NCBI GenBank assembly: GCA_009929855.1
Contig: RZZN01000019.1
Coordinates: forward strand, 1-64,000
Reading direction: 5' to 3'
Length of the DNA: 64,000 nucleotides
From: Gammaproteobacteria bacterium
GTDB lineage: Bacteria; Pseudomonadota; Gammaproteobacteria; Chromatiales; Chromatiaceae
Of the stretch, positions 43,014 through 53,365 are shown piece after piece (the stretch's first letter is position 1; each line of letters opens with the position of its first letter). The translations under genes and the position numbers were made by a program. The notes beneath the pieces were generated by a model. The model was not told the DNA's origin. It saw only the letters and a program-made list of their open reading frames with translations, and did not search any database.

Positions 43014-45527
43014 ATGTCCCCCTATCGAACCGTCATCCGTCACCAACCGAACGAGCAGCTGTTCGCTCTCGAGCCCTTGCCCATGACCCCGGAGGGCATC
43101 GCGCAAGGTTTCCAGCATCACTACAATTACACGCTCGGACGCGACCGCGATTCACAATCGGTCTATTACCCCTACAAGGCGCTGGCCTACGCGCTGCGCG
43201 ATCGGCTGATGGAGCGTTGGCGCAACACCCGTCACGCCTACGACGAGGCCCAGTGCAAACGGACCTACTACCTGTCGCTCGAATTCTTGATGGGACGCAC
43301 CCTGTCCAATGCCATGCTCAACCTGGGCATCAGCGAGGATGCGAGTCGTGGACTCTATGAGCTGGGGATCACACTCGAGGAAATCGCCAGCAAGGAGCCT
43401 GACGCCGGACTCGGCAACGGTGGTCTCGGACGTCTCGCGGCCTGTTTCCTCGACTCCTGCGCGACCCTGCAGCTGCCGGTACGCGGCTATGGCCTACATT
43501 ATGAGTACGGCATGTTCCGCCAGGTCATCGAGAATGGGCACCAGATCGAGGAGCCCGACCATTGGGGCCGGGACGGCATACCCTGGGAGCTGGAGCGGCC
43601 CGAATTCACCCAACGCATCCAATTCGGCGGTCATACCGAGACGCATCGCGATCGCGACGGTCGCGAAATCGTCCGCTTGGTCGACACCGACGATGTGCTG
43701 GCGGTGCCCTATGACATTCCGATCCCCGGCTATCAGAACAACACGGTCAACACACTGCGCCTGTGGAAAGCCGCCGCCACCGACGAGTTCAACCTCGGCG
43801 AGTTCAACGCTGGGAGCTACCCGGAGTCGGTGAGACAGAAGAACAATGCCGAGCACATCACGATGGTGCTCTACCCCAACGACGCGAGCGAGAACGGCAA
43901 GGAGCTGCGACTGCGTCAGCAGTTCTTTCTCGCCAGCGCCAGCATCAAGGATGTGCTGCGTGACTGGATCCGCTTGAATGGCCCTGATTTCACCCATTTC
44001 GCCGAGCACAATTGCTTCCAGCTCAACGACACCCATCCCGCGGTCTCGGTCGCCGAGTTGATGCGTCAACTGATCGATGAGCATGGGCTCGAATGGAACC
44101 AAGCCTGGTCGATCACCCAGCGGACCATGGCCTACACCAATCATACCCTGCTGCCCGAGGCGCTGGAGCGCTGGCCAGTGCGTCTGTTCGAGCGACTGCT
44201 GCCGCGCATCCTGCAGATCATCTACGAGATCAATGCACGTTTCCTCGCGGAGGTGGCCACTCGCTGGCCCGGCGACAACGAGCGGCTGCGACGCATGTCG
44301 TTGATCGAGGAAGGTTGGGAATCACAGGTCCGCATGGCCTATCTGGCGATCGTCGGGAGCTTCTCGGTGAACGGCGTGGCGGCCTTGCATTCACGACTCT
44401 TGGTCGAGGGACTGTTCCGCGACTTCCACGAGCTCTGGCCCGCGAAGTTCAACAACAAGACCAATGGAGTCACGCCACGACGCTGGTTGGCGCTCTGCAA
44501 TCCGAGTTTGCACGCATTGCTCGACGAGACGATCGGAGCCGACTGGGTCAAGGATCTCAACCTGCTCGAGCGCCTGGTCCCATGCGCCGAGGATGCCGAC
44601 TTTCGCGAGCGCTGGGACGAGATCAAGCTGCAGAACAAGCGTTGTCTGGCCGCAACGGTGGCCCAGGTGTGTCGTGTCCGCTTCCCGGTCGAGGCGATCT
44701 TCGACGTCCAGGTCAAGCGCATCCATGAATACAAGCGCCAACTGCTCAACGTCCTGCATGTCATCCATCTCTACAACCGGATCAAACATGGTGACACTCA
44801 CCACCTGACACCGCGCTGCGTCCTGATCGGTGGCAAGGCCGCGCCCGGCTATGCCATGGCCAAGCAGATCATCAAGCTGATCAACAATGTCGCCCAGGTG
44901 ATCAATAGCGACCCCGACACTGAGGGTCTGTTGCGGATGGCCTTCATTCCGGACTATTGCGTGTCATTGATGGAGGTGATCGCGCCTGGAACCGATCTCT
45001 CCGAGCAGATCTCGACCGCTGGCAAGGAGGCATCCGGCACGGGCAACATGAAGTTCATGATGAACGGTGCCGTGACCATCGGGACCCTGGACGGGGCCAA
45101 CATCGAGATCCGCGAGAAGGTGGGCGCCGACAACTTCTTCCTGTTCGGGCTGACCGCCGCCGAGGTCGAGGCTCGGCGCGCTCATTACGACCCCAATGGC
45201 ATCATCGCCAGCGATCCCGCCTTGCACGAGGTGATGAATCTATTGGAATCCGGGCACTTCAACCAGTTCGAGCCAGGGATCTTCGACCCCATCATCCTCT
45301 CGGTACGCAACGCGCATGATCCCTGGATGACCGCCGCCGATTTCCGTAGCTACATCGATGCCCAGGACCAGGTCGACAGCGCCTATCGCGACCGTGAGCG
45401 CTGGCTGCGCATGAGCATCCTCAATACCGCCCACAGCGGTCATTTCTCCTCCGACCGCACGATCGCCGAGTACAATCGAGACATCTGGAGACTCGCCTCG
45501 GTCCCACCGAAGCCACTCGTCGGTTGA
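43014..45527 (+). CDS. glgP: Glycogen/starch phosphorylase
   Basis: GT35 enzyme of 837 residues that releases glucose 1-phosphate from glycogen. Typical blocks: YYLSLEFLMGRTLSNAMLNL, GNGGLGRLAACFLDS, YGLHYEYGMFRQ, FNNKTNGVTPRRWLALCNP, VKRIHEYKRQLLNVLHVI, and the PLP-binding Lys680 in EASGTGNMKFMMNGA. The start ATG 43014 matches the family N-terminus. It opens the carbon-storage region that goes on with glgB and glgA. Confidence 0.97.
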   Translation: MSPYRTVIRHQPNEQLFALEPLPMTPEGIAQGFQHHYNYTLGRDRDSQSVYYPYKALAYALRDRLMERWRNTRHAYDEAQCKRTYYLSLEFLMGRTLSNAMLNLGISEDASRGLYELGITLEEIASKEPDAGLGNGGLGRLAACFLDSCATLQLPVRGYGLHYEYGMFRQVIENGHQIEEPDHWGRDGIPWELERPEFTQRIQFGGHTETHRDRDGREIVRLVDTDDVLAVPYDIPIPGYQNNTVNTLRLWKAAATDEFNLGEFNAGSYPESVRQKNNAEHITMVLYPNDASENGKELRLRQQFFLASASIKDVLRDWIRLNGPDFTHFAEHNCFQLNDTHPAVSVAELMRQLIDEHGLEWNQAWSITQRTMAYTNHTLLPEALERWPVRLFERLLPRILQIIYEINARFLAEVATRWPGDNERLRRMSLIEEGWESQVRMAYLAIVGSFSVNGVAALHSRLLVEGLFRDFHELWPAKFNNKTNGVTPRRWLALCNPSLHALLDETIGADWVKDLNLLERLVPCAEDADFRERWDEIKLQNKRCLAATVAQVCRVRFPVEAIFDVQVKRIHEYKRQLLNVLHVIHLYNRIKHGDTHHLTPRCVLIGGKAAPGYAMAKQIIKLINNVAQVINSDPDTEGLLRMAFIPDYCVSLMEVIAPGTDLSEQISTAGKEASGTGNMKFMMNGAVTIGTLDGANIEIREKVGADNFFLFGLTAAEVEARRAHYDPNGIIASDPALHEVMNLLESGHFNQFEPGIFDPIILSVRNAHDPWMTAADFRSYIDAQDQVDSAYRDRERWLRMSILNTAHSGHFSSDRTIAEYNRDIWRLASVPPKPLVG

Positions 45528-45640
45528 TCGAGATCACGCCGGAGGCGCTCGCAAGAGCCCTCCGGAGCCGATGGCGCGGCGACCAAAGCGCGTGCCAGAC
45601 CCGCGAATCTCGTGATGCCGTCTCGCTCCTTGCGACGGCG

Positions 45641-46000
45641 TCATTCCTTGTGATCGAGCAAACAGGCGGCAGGGGCCCGCAGATGCTCGGCGATCTGGCG
45701 TTGCGCCAGATCGCAGAGTCCGCACTCACGACACGCGGGGCTTCCATAGGGGGCAAGCGGCAGTGATCCGAGCAGTCCTTGTGCGAATTCAGACCCGAGA
45801 TCATGCTGGATCGTGCGCTCCTGCAATGACTGCTCGGCCCAGGCCAGCCGCTGACTCAGGAATTCCTCCATCTCGCGGCAATGCTCCCGCTGCCCGGCGG
45901 CACTGACCAGACGATTGAGGCAGTCGAAGAAGGCTCGTTTCTGACGATCGGTCTCGGGATCGCCGGTTTGAAAACGGCTTTTCCATCGGAGTGGGCGCAT
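45641..46000 (-). CDS. Small cysteine-containing protein with a hemerythrin-like beginning
   Basis: A 119-residue soluble protein. The first part, WKSRFQTGDPETDRQKRAFFDCLNRL, resembles the start of bacteriohemerythrins, but most of the iron-binding histidines are not seen. Near the C-terminus is CRECGLCDL, a CxxCxxC cluster that could bind a metal or an Fe-S centre. AGGAG lies 8 nt before ATG 46000. It is convergent with glgP and divergent from the Pat-type gene. Function unknown; the hemerythrin link is tentative. Confidence 0.62.
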   Translation of the reverse strand: MRPLRWKSRFQTGDPETDRQKRAFFDCLNRLVSAAGQREHCREMEEFLSQRLAWAEQSLQERTIQHDLGSEFAQGLLGSLPLAPYGSPACRECGLCDLAQRQIAEHLRAPAACLLDHKE

Positions 46001-46164
46001 GGAATCTGCTCCTGGTCTCACGCAAGTGGGGTTGGCTCGCGACAGGGATGAACGGCCGCCGCGCGCGCATGGCCAGCGGGGCGATGACCACCGTCAGTCT
46101 CGACGTAACGACCCGAGCAGACTGAATCAAGACTCGCCACTTCACCTGAACGAGGAGGGCCGCG

Positions 46165-48840
46165 ATGAGCACCAAGCATCTGGATGCCTTTTTCAAGCCC
46201 CGCGCGATCGCCTTGATCGGGGCCAGCGATGCGCCCGGCTCCATTGGCGCGATCCTGGTTGCCAATCTGCTCGCGGGCGGCTTCAAGGGGCCGATCATGC
46301 CGGTCAATCCGCGGCACGAGCGGATCGCCGGGATCAGCTGTCACGCGACGCTCGACCAATTGCCGCAGCCCGCGGATCTCGGGGTCATCTGTACTCCGGC
46401 GGTGGCGGTCCCAGCGATCCTGGACGCATTGGGCCGACAGGGCGCGCGGGCGGCCGTGGTCGTGACGGCCGGCTTCGCCGAGACCCGCGAGGCGCGCGGC
46501 GGCGCACTGCAGCGCGAGCTGCTGACAGTGGCGCGACGCCATGGCATCCGGATCCTGGGGCCAAACTGTGTCGGCATCCTGGTACCACGCAGCGGTCTGA
46601 ACGCGAGTTTCGCCCACCGTGACGCCTTGCCCGGCAGTCTCGCCTTCGTCTCGCAATCCAGCGCGGTCATCACCTCGGTGCTTGATTGGGCGGGCTCGCG
46701 CGGGATCGGGTTCTCCGCCATGGTCTCGCTCGGTGACATGGCCGATATCGATTTCGCCGACATGCTCGATCTGCTGGCCGCGGACAGTGCGACCCGCGCC
46801 ATCCTGCTCTACATGGAATCAGCCGGAGACGCCCGACGCTTCATGTCGGCAGCGCGCGCGACCGCTCGGGTGAAACCGATCGTCGTGGTCAAGGCTGGAC
46901 GCCATGCCGAGGGCGCACGCGCCGTCGCCTCGCACACGGGTGCGTTGGCCGGCACCGACGCGGTCTATCAGGCCGCCTTCGACCGCGCCGGCATCCTCCG
47001 CGTCTTCACCTTGGCGGAGCTCTTCGATGCGGTCGAGATCCTGGCCTTGGCGCGCCCGATCCGCGGCGAGCGTCTCGCCATCCTGACCAACGGAGGGGGC
47101 GCGGGTGTGCTCGCCACGGACGCGCTGATCGAGGCGGGCGGGCGGCTGGCCGAGCTCTCCACCACGACCCTCGCCGAGCTCGACCAGATCCTGCCGCACA
47201 CCTGGTCCCACGGCAATCCGATCGACCTGATCGACGATGCCGACGGTCGTCGCTACCAGGATGCGCTGGCCATCCTGCACCGAGACCCGGGTATCGACGC
47301 CATCCTGGCGATGCACAGCCCGACCGCGGTCGTCTCGGCCCTCGAGGCCGCCAAGGCCGTCACCGCGCTCCCACGCGGATCCACGACACCCTTTCTCCTC
47401 GCCAGCTGGGTCGGCAACGGCGCCATGACCGAATCACGCCGACTCTTCGCCGCGCACGGCATCCCACACTATGGGACGCCCGAGCAGGCGGTTCGGGCCT
47501 TTCGCTACCTGGTCAGTCACCGCCGCGCGCAGGAGCTCTTGAGCGAGACCCCACCCTCCATCCCCGAGACCTTCACCCCGGATACAGGACTGGTCTGCGA
47601 GCTGGTCACCGCCGCGCGCGCCGCGGGCCGCGACACGCTGACCGAGCCCGAGGCCAAACGCGTGCTCACCGCCTATGGGATCCCGGTGGTCGACACCCAC
47701 GCGGTCTCGACACCCGAAGCGGCAGCGGCCTGCGCGGCATCGATCGGTGGACCCGTGGTGGTCAAGATCCTCTCGCCCGGGCTCGGCCACAAGAGCGACG
47801 TGGGTGGCGTCGTGCTCGATCTGGTCGGTCCGGCGGCGGTCCTCGAGGCCGCTCGCGCCATGCTCGCGCGCATCCGCGCGGACTATCCCGAGGCACGGAT
47901 TCAGGGTCTCGCGGTGCAACCCATGGTGCGTCGCCCGGGGGCGCAGGAGCTGATCGTCGGCGCCGCCGAGGATCCGCAATTCGGTCCGGTCATCCTGGTC
48001 GGTCAGGGCGGCACGGCGGTCGAGGCGATCGCTGACCGCGCGATCGGTCTACCACCACTGAACTTGCGACTGGCCCACGCACTGATCGCCCACACTCGCA
48101 TCCATCGCGTGTTGCGCGGGGTGCGTGGACAGCCCCCAGCCGACCTCGCCGCCCTGGCCCTGACCCTGGTGCGGGTCGCGCAATTGGTGATCGACGTCCC
48201 CGAGATCCGCGAGCTGGACATCAATCCGCTCTTGATCGATCCCGACGGTGTCATCGCGCTGGATGCCCGTATCGCCCTGGCCGCATCCGGTGCGACCACC
48301 CGCCTGGCCATCCGACCCTATCCCAAGGAGCTGGAGGAGCTAGTGACGCTGCCAGACGGACGCCGCTTGCTGCTACGCCCCATCCGTCCCGAGGACGAGC
48401 CCGCGTTGCGGCGGGCCTTCAGCCGCCTGACCCCGGAAGAGGTCAGACTCCGCTTCTTCGCGCCCATGAGCACGCTGAGCCACGCGGTCGCGGCCCGTCT
48501 CACCCAGATCGATTATGAGCGAGAGATGGCGCTCATCCTGACCGACCTGGACACGTCAGCCCCTGACGAAATCCACGGCGTGGTCCGCATCATCGGCGAC
48601 GCCGACAACGAGCATGCCGAGTTCGCCGTCATCGTGGCGCAAGGGCTGAGCGGGATCGGACTCGGCAAATTGCTCATGCGGCGCATCCTCGAATACGCTC
48701 GACAACGTGGCATCCGCGAGATCTTCGGCGAGGTGCTGCGTGAGAATCGTGCAATGCTCGGTCTGTCCGAATCGCTTGGATTCATGCAACGCCCCAGTGC
48801 GGATGATCCCAGCACGGTACGCGTGAGCCTACTGCTGTGA
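46165..48840 (+). CDS. Protein lysine acetyltransferase of the Pat/PatZ type (ACS-like plus GNAT)
   Basis: A 891-residue three-part protein. Residues 1 to about 460 resemble the CoA-binding half of ADP-forming acyl-CoA synthetase (FFKPRAIALIGASDAPGSIG, GPNCVGILVP). About 480-705 is an ATP-grasp part (LTEPEAKRVLTAYGIPVV, KILSPGLGHKSDVGGV). From 715 on is a GNAT acetyltransferase (LLLRPIRPEDEPALRRAFSRL, GLSGIGLGKLLMRRILEYA). The layout and size match E. coli PatZ, which acetylates acetyl-CoA synthetase and other proteins. It lies between glgP and glgB. Confidence 0.9.
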   Translation: MSTKHLDAFFKPRAIALIGASDAPGSIGAILVANLLAGGFKGPIMPVNPRHERIAGISCHATLDQLPQPADLGVICTPAVAVPAILDALGRQGARAAVVVTAGFAETREARGGALQRELLTVARRHGIRILGPNCVGILVPRSGLNASFAHRDALPGSLAFVSQSSAVITSVLDWAGSRGIGFSAMVSLGDMADIDFADMLDLLAADSATRAILLYMESAGDARRFMSAARATARVKPIVVVKAGRHAEGARAVASHTGALAGTDAVYQAAFDRAGILRVFTLAELFDAVEILALARPIRGERLAILTNGGGAGVLATDALIEAGGRLAELSTTTLAELDQILPHTWSHGNPIDLIDDADGRRYQDALAILHRDPGIDAILAMHSPTAVVSALEAAKAVTALPRGSTTPFLLASWVGNGAMTESRRLFAAHGIPHYGTPEQAVRAFRYLVSHRRAQELLSETPPSIPETFTPDTGLVCELVTAARAAGRDTLTEPEAKRVLTAYGIPVVDTHAVSTPEAAAACAASIGGPVVVKILSPGLGHKSDVGGVVLDLVGPAAVLEAARAMLARIRADYPEARIQGLAVQPMVRRPGAQELIVGAAEDPQFGPVILVGQGGTAVEAIADRAIGLPPLNLRLAHALIAHTRIHRVLRGVRGQPPADLAALALTLVRVAQLVIDVPEIRELDINPLLIDPDGVIALDARIALAASGATTRLAIRPYPKELEELVTLPDGRRLLLRPIRPEDEPALRRAFSRLTPEEVRLRFFAPMSTLSHAVAARLTQIDYEREMALILTDLDTSAPDEIHGVVRIIGDADNEHAEFAVIVAQGLSGIGLGKLLMRRILEYARQRGIREIFGEVLRENRAMLGLSESLGFMQRPSADDPSTVRVSLLL

Positions 48841-49014
48841 ACCGAGCAGCGGCGCTGGTTGGCGAGGACAGCCCAAGCGCGACTCGCTTGCGCCGTCGCA
48901 AGGTAGCCAAAACAATTCCACCGTGGTCGAATATCCCTATCTTCGATCAGCAAATCATGTCAGCATGCCGGGGCGACCCGAGTCGAATCCCCTGCACACG
49001 GATGAGGTATCCCG

Positions 49015-51324
49015 ATGAGCAATCCGCACGCGAATCTGTCCCCCGAGCTTCGAGCCGTCGTCGAGGCGCGTCACAAGGATCCCTTCGCGGTCCTCGGCCG
49101 TCATCCCGCGGGGGACGGCATTGTCGTCCGGGCCTTGCTGCCCCATGCCGAGACCGTCACCATCGCCGACTGCAATCAGATGATGCAACGCATCGAGGGA
49201 ACCGCGCTCTTCGAGTGGCACGGCGCGGCGGATACGCTCCCCGAGCACTATCGGCTGATCTGGCGGGATGATGCCCATCGCGAGCACATCGGACATGACC
49301 CCTATTGTTATCCGCCGCAGCTCTCGGACTTCGATCTGCATCTATTCAGCGAGGGCAAGCACTGGCACGCCTACCGTCTGCTCGGCGCCCGTGTGCACGA
49401 GGTCGATGGGACGGCCGGCGTGCTCTTCTCGGTTTGGGCGCCGAGCGCCGAGCGGGTCAGCGTGGTGGGCGACTTCAACCGTTGGGATGGACGCTATCAT
49501 GCGATGCGTGTCCACGCACAGGGGGTTTGGGAGCTCTTCATCCCCGATCTGCCACCCGGCGTGGTCTACAAATACGAGATCCGCGCCCGCAACGGCGACG
49601 TCTTCTTGAAGACCGACCCCTATGGCCGGCGCTTCGAGGTGCGTCCGCAGACCGCGGCCATCGTCGAGCCCGCCGACAGCTTCGAGTGGGGTGACGCGGA
49701 GTGGCTCGCGGCACGCGCCGAGCATGATTGGATGCACCAGCCGATGACCGTCTACGAGGTCCATCTCGGCTCCTGGCAGCGTGGTCCAGAGGGCGAGATG
49801 CTCGATTACCGCACCCTTGGTACGCGCCTGGTCGATTATGCGAAACAGCTCGGCTTCACCCATATCGAGCTGATGCCGGTCACCGAGCATCCCTACGACA
49901 AATCCTGGGGCTATCAGACCACGGGCTACTATGCGCCAACCAGCCGCTTCGGCAGCCCCGACGAATTCCGCTGGCTGGTCGATCACTGTCATCGCAATGG
50001 CATCGGGGTCATCCTCGACTGGGTACCGGCCCACTTCCCGAAGGACGCGCACGGTCTTGCCCGCTTCGATGGCACGCCACTCTACGAATACGCAGATCCT
50101 CGACTCGGCGAGCACAAGGATTGGTCGACGCTGATCTTCAACTATGCGCGCTACGAGGTGAAGAACTTCCTGGTCTCCAGCGCACTCTTCTGGTTGGAGG
50201 AATTCCATATCGACGGACTGCGCGTCGACGCGGTCGCCTCAATGCTCTATCTGGACTACTCGCGCAAGGACGGCGAGTGGATCCCCAACATTCACGGCGG
50301 GCGCGAGAATCTCGAGGCCATCGAATTCATGCGCGCGCTCAACGAGATCACCCATACCCAGGTCCCGGGTGCCTTGATCATGGCCGAGGAATCGACCTCA
50401 TGGCCGCAGGTCACCAAGCCGACCTATGTCGGCGGTCTCGGCTTCGATCTCAAATGGAACATGGGTTGGATGAACGACACCCTGCGCTACATGGCGCACG
50501 ATCCCATCCATCGCCAGTATCATCAGGACATGCTGACCTTCAGCATGCTCTATGCCTTCAGCGAGAATTTCCTGCTGCCCTTCTCGCATGACGAGGTCAC
50601 TCACGGCAAGCGCTCCATGCTCTACAAGATGCCCGGTGACGAATGGCAGCGCTTCGCCAATCTGCGCCTGCTCTACACCTATATGTACACCCATCCGGGC
50701 AAGAAGCTGCTCTTCATGGGCTGCGAGTTTGCCCAGGGCGAGGAATGGGACAGTACCGCGGCGCTCGATTGGTATGTACTCGAGTATCCGTTCCATCGCG
50801 GCGTGCAGGAGCTCATCGGTGATCTCAACAGACTTTACTGCGCCGAGCCCGCGCTCCACGGGCTGGACTTCGACTGGACCGGCTTCGAATGGATCGACTG
50901 TCAGGACTCGCATAACTCGGTTTTGGTCTATCAGCGGCGCGTGGGCGATGAATGCATCGTGGTGGCGCTCAACTTCACGCCGGTGCCACGTCCCGACTAT
51001 CGCATCGGGGTGCCCGCGCCCGGCCGTTATCTGGAGATCATCAATTCGGACGAGACCGCGTATGGCGGCAGCGGCACCGGCAATCGCGGGCGTGACCTGG
51101 TCACCGATGAGCAGCACTGGATGAACCGCCCGGATTCACTCCTGGTGACACTACCGCCCCTCGCCGGCATCGTCCTCAAGCGTGCGCCCGAGACGGCACT
51201 CGCCGAGCTGGAGGAATTGGATGTACCCACGGCCGAGGAGTCGGCGACAGCGTCAAGGCTCGTGACGAGTGAGGCAGTCACTGACCGTCGCGCGAACCCG
51301 ACGGCATCGGACATCGGGAATTGA
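49015..51324 (+). CDS. glgB: 1,4-alpha-glucan branching enzyme
   Basis: GH13 branching enzyme of 769 residues. The N-terminal CBM48 part has [20 protein letters not shown]. Catalytic residues: the nucleophile Asp405 in [16 protein letters not shown], the acid/base Glu458 in [11 protein letters not shown] and HDEVTHGK; the numbering matches E. coli GlgB. The last 40 residues are Ala/Glu/Thr-rich and extra. The gene glgA follows 11 bp downstream. Confidence 0.97.
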   Translation: MSNPHANLSPELRAVVEARHKDPFAVLGRHPAGDGIVVRALLPHAETVTIADCNQMMQRIEGTALFEWHGAADTLPEHYRLIWRDDAHREHIGHDPYCYPPQLSDFDLHLFSEGKHWHAYRLLGARVHEVDGTAGVLFSVWAPSAERVSVVGDFNRWDGRYHAMRVHAQGVWELFIPDLPPGVVYKYEIRARNGDVFLKTDPYGRRFEVRPQTAAIVEPADSFEWGDAEWLAARAEHDWMHQPMTVYEVHLGSWQRGPEGEMLDYRTLGTRLVDYAKQLGFTHIELMPVTEHPYDKSWGYQTTGYYAPTSRFGSPDEFRWLVDHCHRNGIGVILDWVPAHFPKDAHGLARFDGTPLYEYADPRLGEHKDWSTLIFNYARYEVKNFLVSSALFWLEEFHIDGLRVDAVASMLYLDYSRKDGEWIPNIHGGRENLEAIEFMRALNEITHTQVPGALIMAEESTSWPQVTKPTYVGGLGFDLKWNMGWMNDTLRYMAHDPIHRQYHQDMLTFSMLYAFSENFLLPFSHDEVTHGKRSMLYKMPGDEWQRFANLRLLYTYMYTHPGKKLLFMGCEFAQGEEWDSTAALDWYVLEYPFHRGVQELIGDLNRLYCAEPALHGLDFDWTGFEWIDCQDSHNSVLVYQRRVGDECIVVALNFTPVPRPDYRIGVPAPGRYLEIINSDETAYGGSGTGNRGRDLVTDEQHWMNRPDSLLVTLPPLAGIVLKRAPETALAELEELDVPTAEESATASRLVTSEAVTDRRANPTASDIGN

Positions 51325-51335
51325 GGTAGAGATCG

Positions 51336-53360
51336 ATGGCGAAGACACCATCCGGAACCCAGAAGACACCGGCCAGCGGTCGGGGCGAGGCCAAACAGGA
51401 GACTGGCGCAGGCGCTCAACCGAAGACCCCCGAGTCGCGCGCCACGGCGCGAGCGGCGCCAATCACCAATGCCGCCGGCGACGCTGCGGCCTCCGCGCCC
51501 AAGACATCCCAGCCGCGAGAGCGGGTCGCGGCCGCGCCTGGTACCGCCCGGGACGCACCGACCCCACGGACATCGGCCATGCACGGCGATGAGGCGACGG
51601 CCCCAGGTCAAGACATCGCCGCGCTGGCGGCCGCACCCAGGGTGACACCAGCCGCCGAATCGCGCGCGAGCGGCACGGCAACTCACAGCGACGCGGACCA
51701 GGGGCCGGCGGGCGAGCCAGAGTCCAGCTCCGCGGACACGACGGTGACGGACTCCGCGCTTGCACCCGCGCCTGAGACTCTGTCCGAATCCGACCTCGAG
51801 CCCGCGCCAGAGTCTGAGCCTACGCTGGCACCTGAGCCTGAGCCCGAGCCGCGGCCACAGTCCCCGGCGCCGCGCTGGCGTCCCGAGCTCTTCATCGTGC
51901 AGATCACCCCCGAGCTGGCCCCGGTGGCCAAGGTCGGTGGTTTGGCCGACGTGGTCTTTGGACTGACCCGCGAGTTGGCCATTCGGGGCAATCATGTCGA
52001 GACCATCCTGCCCAAGTACGACAATCTGCGCTACGACCACATCTTCGATCTGCAGCCAGTCTTCAACGATCTCTGGGTTCCCTGGTACGAGGGATCGATC
52101 CACTGCAGCGTCTATTTCGGGTTCGTCCATGGCCGCAAGTGTTTCTTCATCGAGCCACACTCGCAGGACAATTTCTTCAACCGGGGCAGCATCTACGGCT
52201 TCAACGACGACCTCATGCGCTTCGCCTTCTTCTCGCGCGCGGCCATGGAGTTCTTGCTCAAGTCCGGCAAGCATCCAGATGTGATCCATTGTCATGACTG
52301 GCAGACTGCGCTCGTGCCAGTCCTGCTCTACGAGATCTATCAGCATCTGGGCATGACCCACCCGCGGGTCTGTCTGACCATCCACAACTTCAAGCACCAA
52401 GGCGTGACCGGGGCAGAGGTCCTGCGCGCCACCGGACTCCATCAGCCGGAGCGCTACTTCGATGGCGCGCGACTGCGTGACAATCACAATGCCAACGCGC
52501 TGAACCTGCTCAAGGGCGGCATCGTCTATTCGAACTTCGTGACCACGGTGTCACCGCGTTACGCCTTCGAAACCAAGGACCAGGGTCAGGGCTTCGGGTT
52601 GGAGCCCACGCTGCACTCACATCACGTCAAATATGGCGGCGTCATCAATGGCGTGGACTATGACGTCTGGAATCCCGAGGTCGATCGGCTCATCCCGGTG
52701 CACTATGGCATGGACACGATCGACGGCAAATACGACAACAAGCGGGCGCTGCGTCACCGTCTGATGCTCGCCGACAACGAGAAGCCGATCATCGCCTTCA
52801 TCGGGCGGCTCGACCCCCAGAAGGGACTGGAGCTGGTGCGTCATGCGATCTTCTACACGCTCGAGCGTGGCGGTCAATTCGTGCTGCTGGGTTCGAGTCC
52901 GGATCACGCGATCCAGAACGACTTCTGGGGCCTGAAGCGGATGCTCAACGACAGCCCGGACTGTCATCTGGAGATCGGCTTCGACGAGGACCTCTCGCAT
53001 CTCATCTATGCCGGCGCCGACATGGTCTTGGTGCCCAGTCGCTTCGAGCCCTGCGGGCTCACCCAGCTCATCGCCATGCGCTACGGCACCATCCCGGTGG
53101 TCCGCGCCATCGGTGGACTGGCCGATACCGTGTTCGACAAGGACCATTCCAATCGCCCGCTGCACGAGCGCAATGGCTATGTCTTCGAGAACTACGATCA
53201 ACCCGGCCTGGAGTCCGCGCTCGGTCGCGCCATCGCGTGCTATGCCCATCATCCCGAGCATTTCCGCGAGCTCATGAAGAATGCCATGCGCAGCGACTAT
53301 TCCTGGAATCGGCCTGGCGAGGACTATCTCAACATCTACGACTACATTCGGGAGAAGTAG
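51336..53360 (+). CDS. glgA: Glycogen synthase with a long low-complexity N-terminal extension
   Basis: GT5 glycogen synthase adding glucose from ADP-glucose. The catalytic part begins near residue 182 (LFIVQITPELAPVAKVGGLADVV, with the KVGGLADV donor-binding motif at about 199) and goes on with HCHDWQTALVPVLL, FIGRLDPQKGLELV, PSRFEPCGLTQLIAMRYG. Before it are about 180 residues rich in Ala, Pro, Thr and Glu, ending in an EPEPEP-like run, likely disordered. GAGGTAGAG lies just before ATG 51336, so the extension is probably translated; an internal ATG at 51579 is possible. It is followed 5 bp later by a GH13 gene. Confidence 0.93.
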   Translation: MAKTPSGTQKTPASGRGEAKQETGAGAQPKTPESRATARAAPITNAAGDAAASAPKTSQPRERVAAAPGTARDAPTPRTSAMHGDEATAPGQDIAALAAAPRVTPAAESRASGTATHSDADQGPAGEPESSSADTTVTDSALAPAPETLSESDLEPAPESEPTLAPEPEPEPRPQSPAPRWRPELFIVQITPELAPVAKVGGLADVVFGLTRELAIRGNHVETILPKYDNLRYDHIFDLQPVFNDLWVPWYEGSIHCSVYFGFVHGRKCFFIEPHSQDNFFNRGSIYGFNDDLMRFAFFSRAAMEFLLKSGKHPDVIHCHDWQTALVPVLLYEIYQHLGMTHPRVCLTIHNFKHQGVTGAEVLRATGLHQPERYFDGARLRDNHNANALNLLKGGIVYSNFVTTVSPRYAFETKDQGQGFGLEPTLHSHHVKYGGVINGVDYDVWNPEVDRLIPVHYGMDTIDGKYDNKRALRHRLMLADNEKPIIAFIGRLDPQKGLELVRHAIFYTLERGGQFVLLGSSPDHAIQNDFWGLKRMLNDSPDCHLEIGFDEDLSHLIYAGADMVLVPSRFEPCGLTQLIAMRYGTIPVVRAIGGLADTVFDKDHSNRPLHERNGYVFENYDQPGLESALGRAIACYAHHPEHFRELMKNAMRSDYSWNRPGEDYLNIYDYIREK

Positions 53361-53365
53361 CGCGC

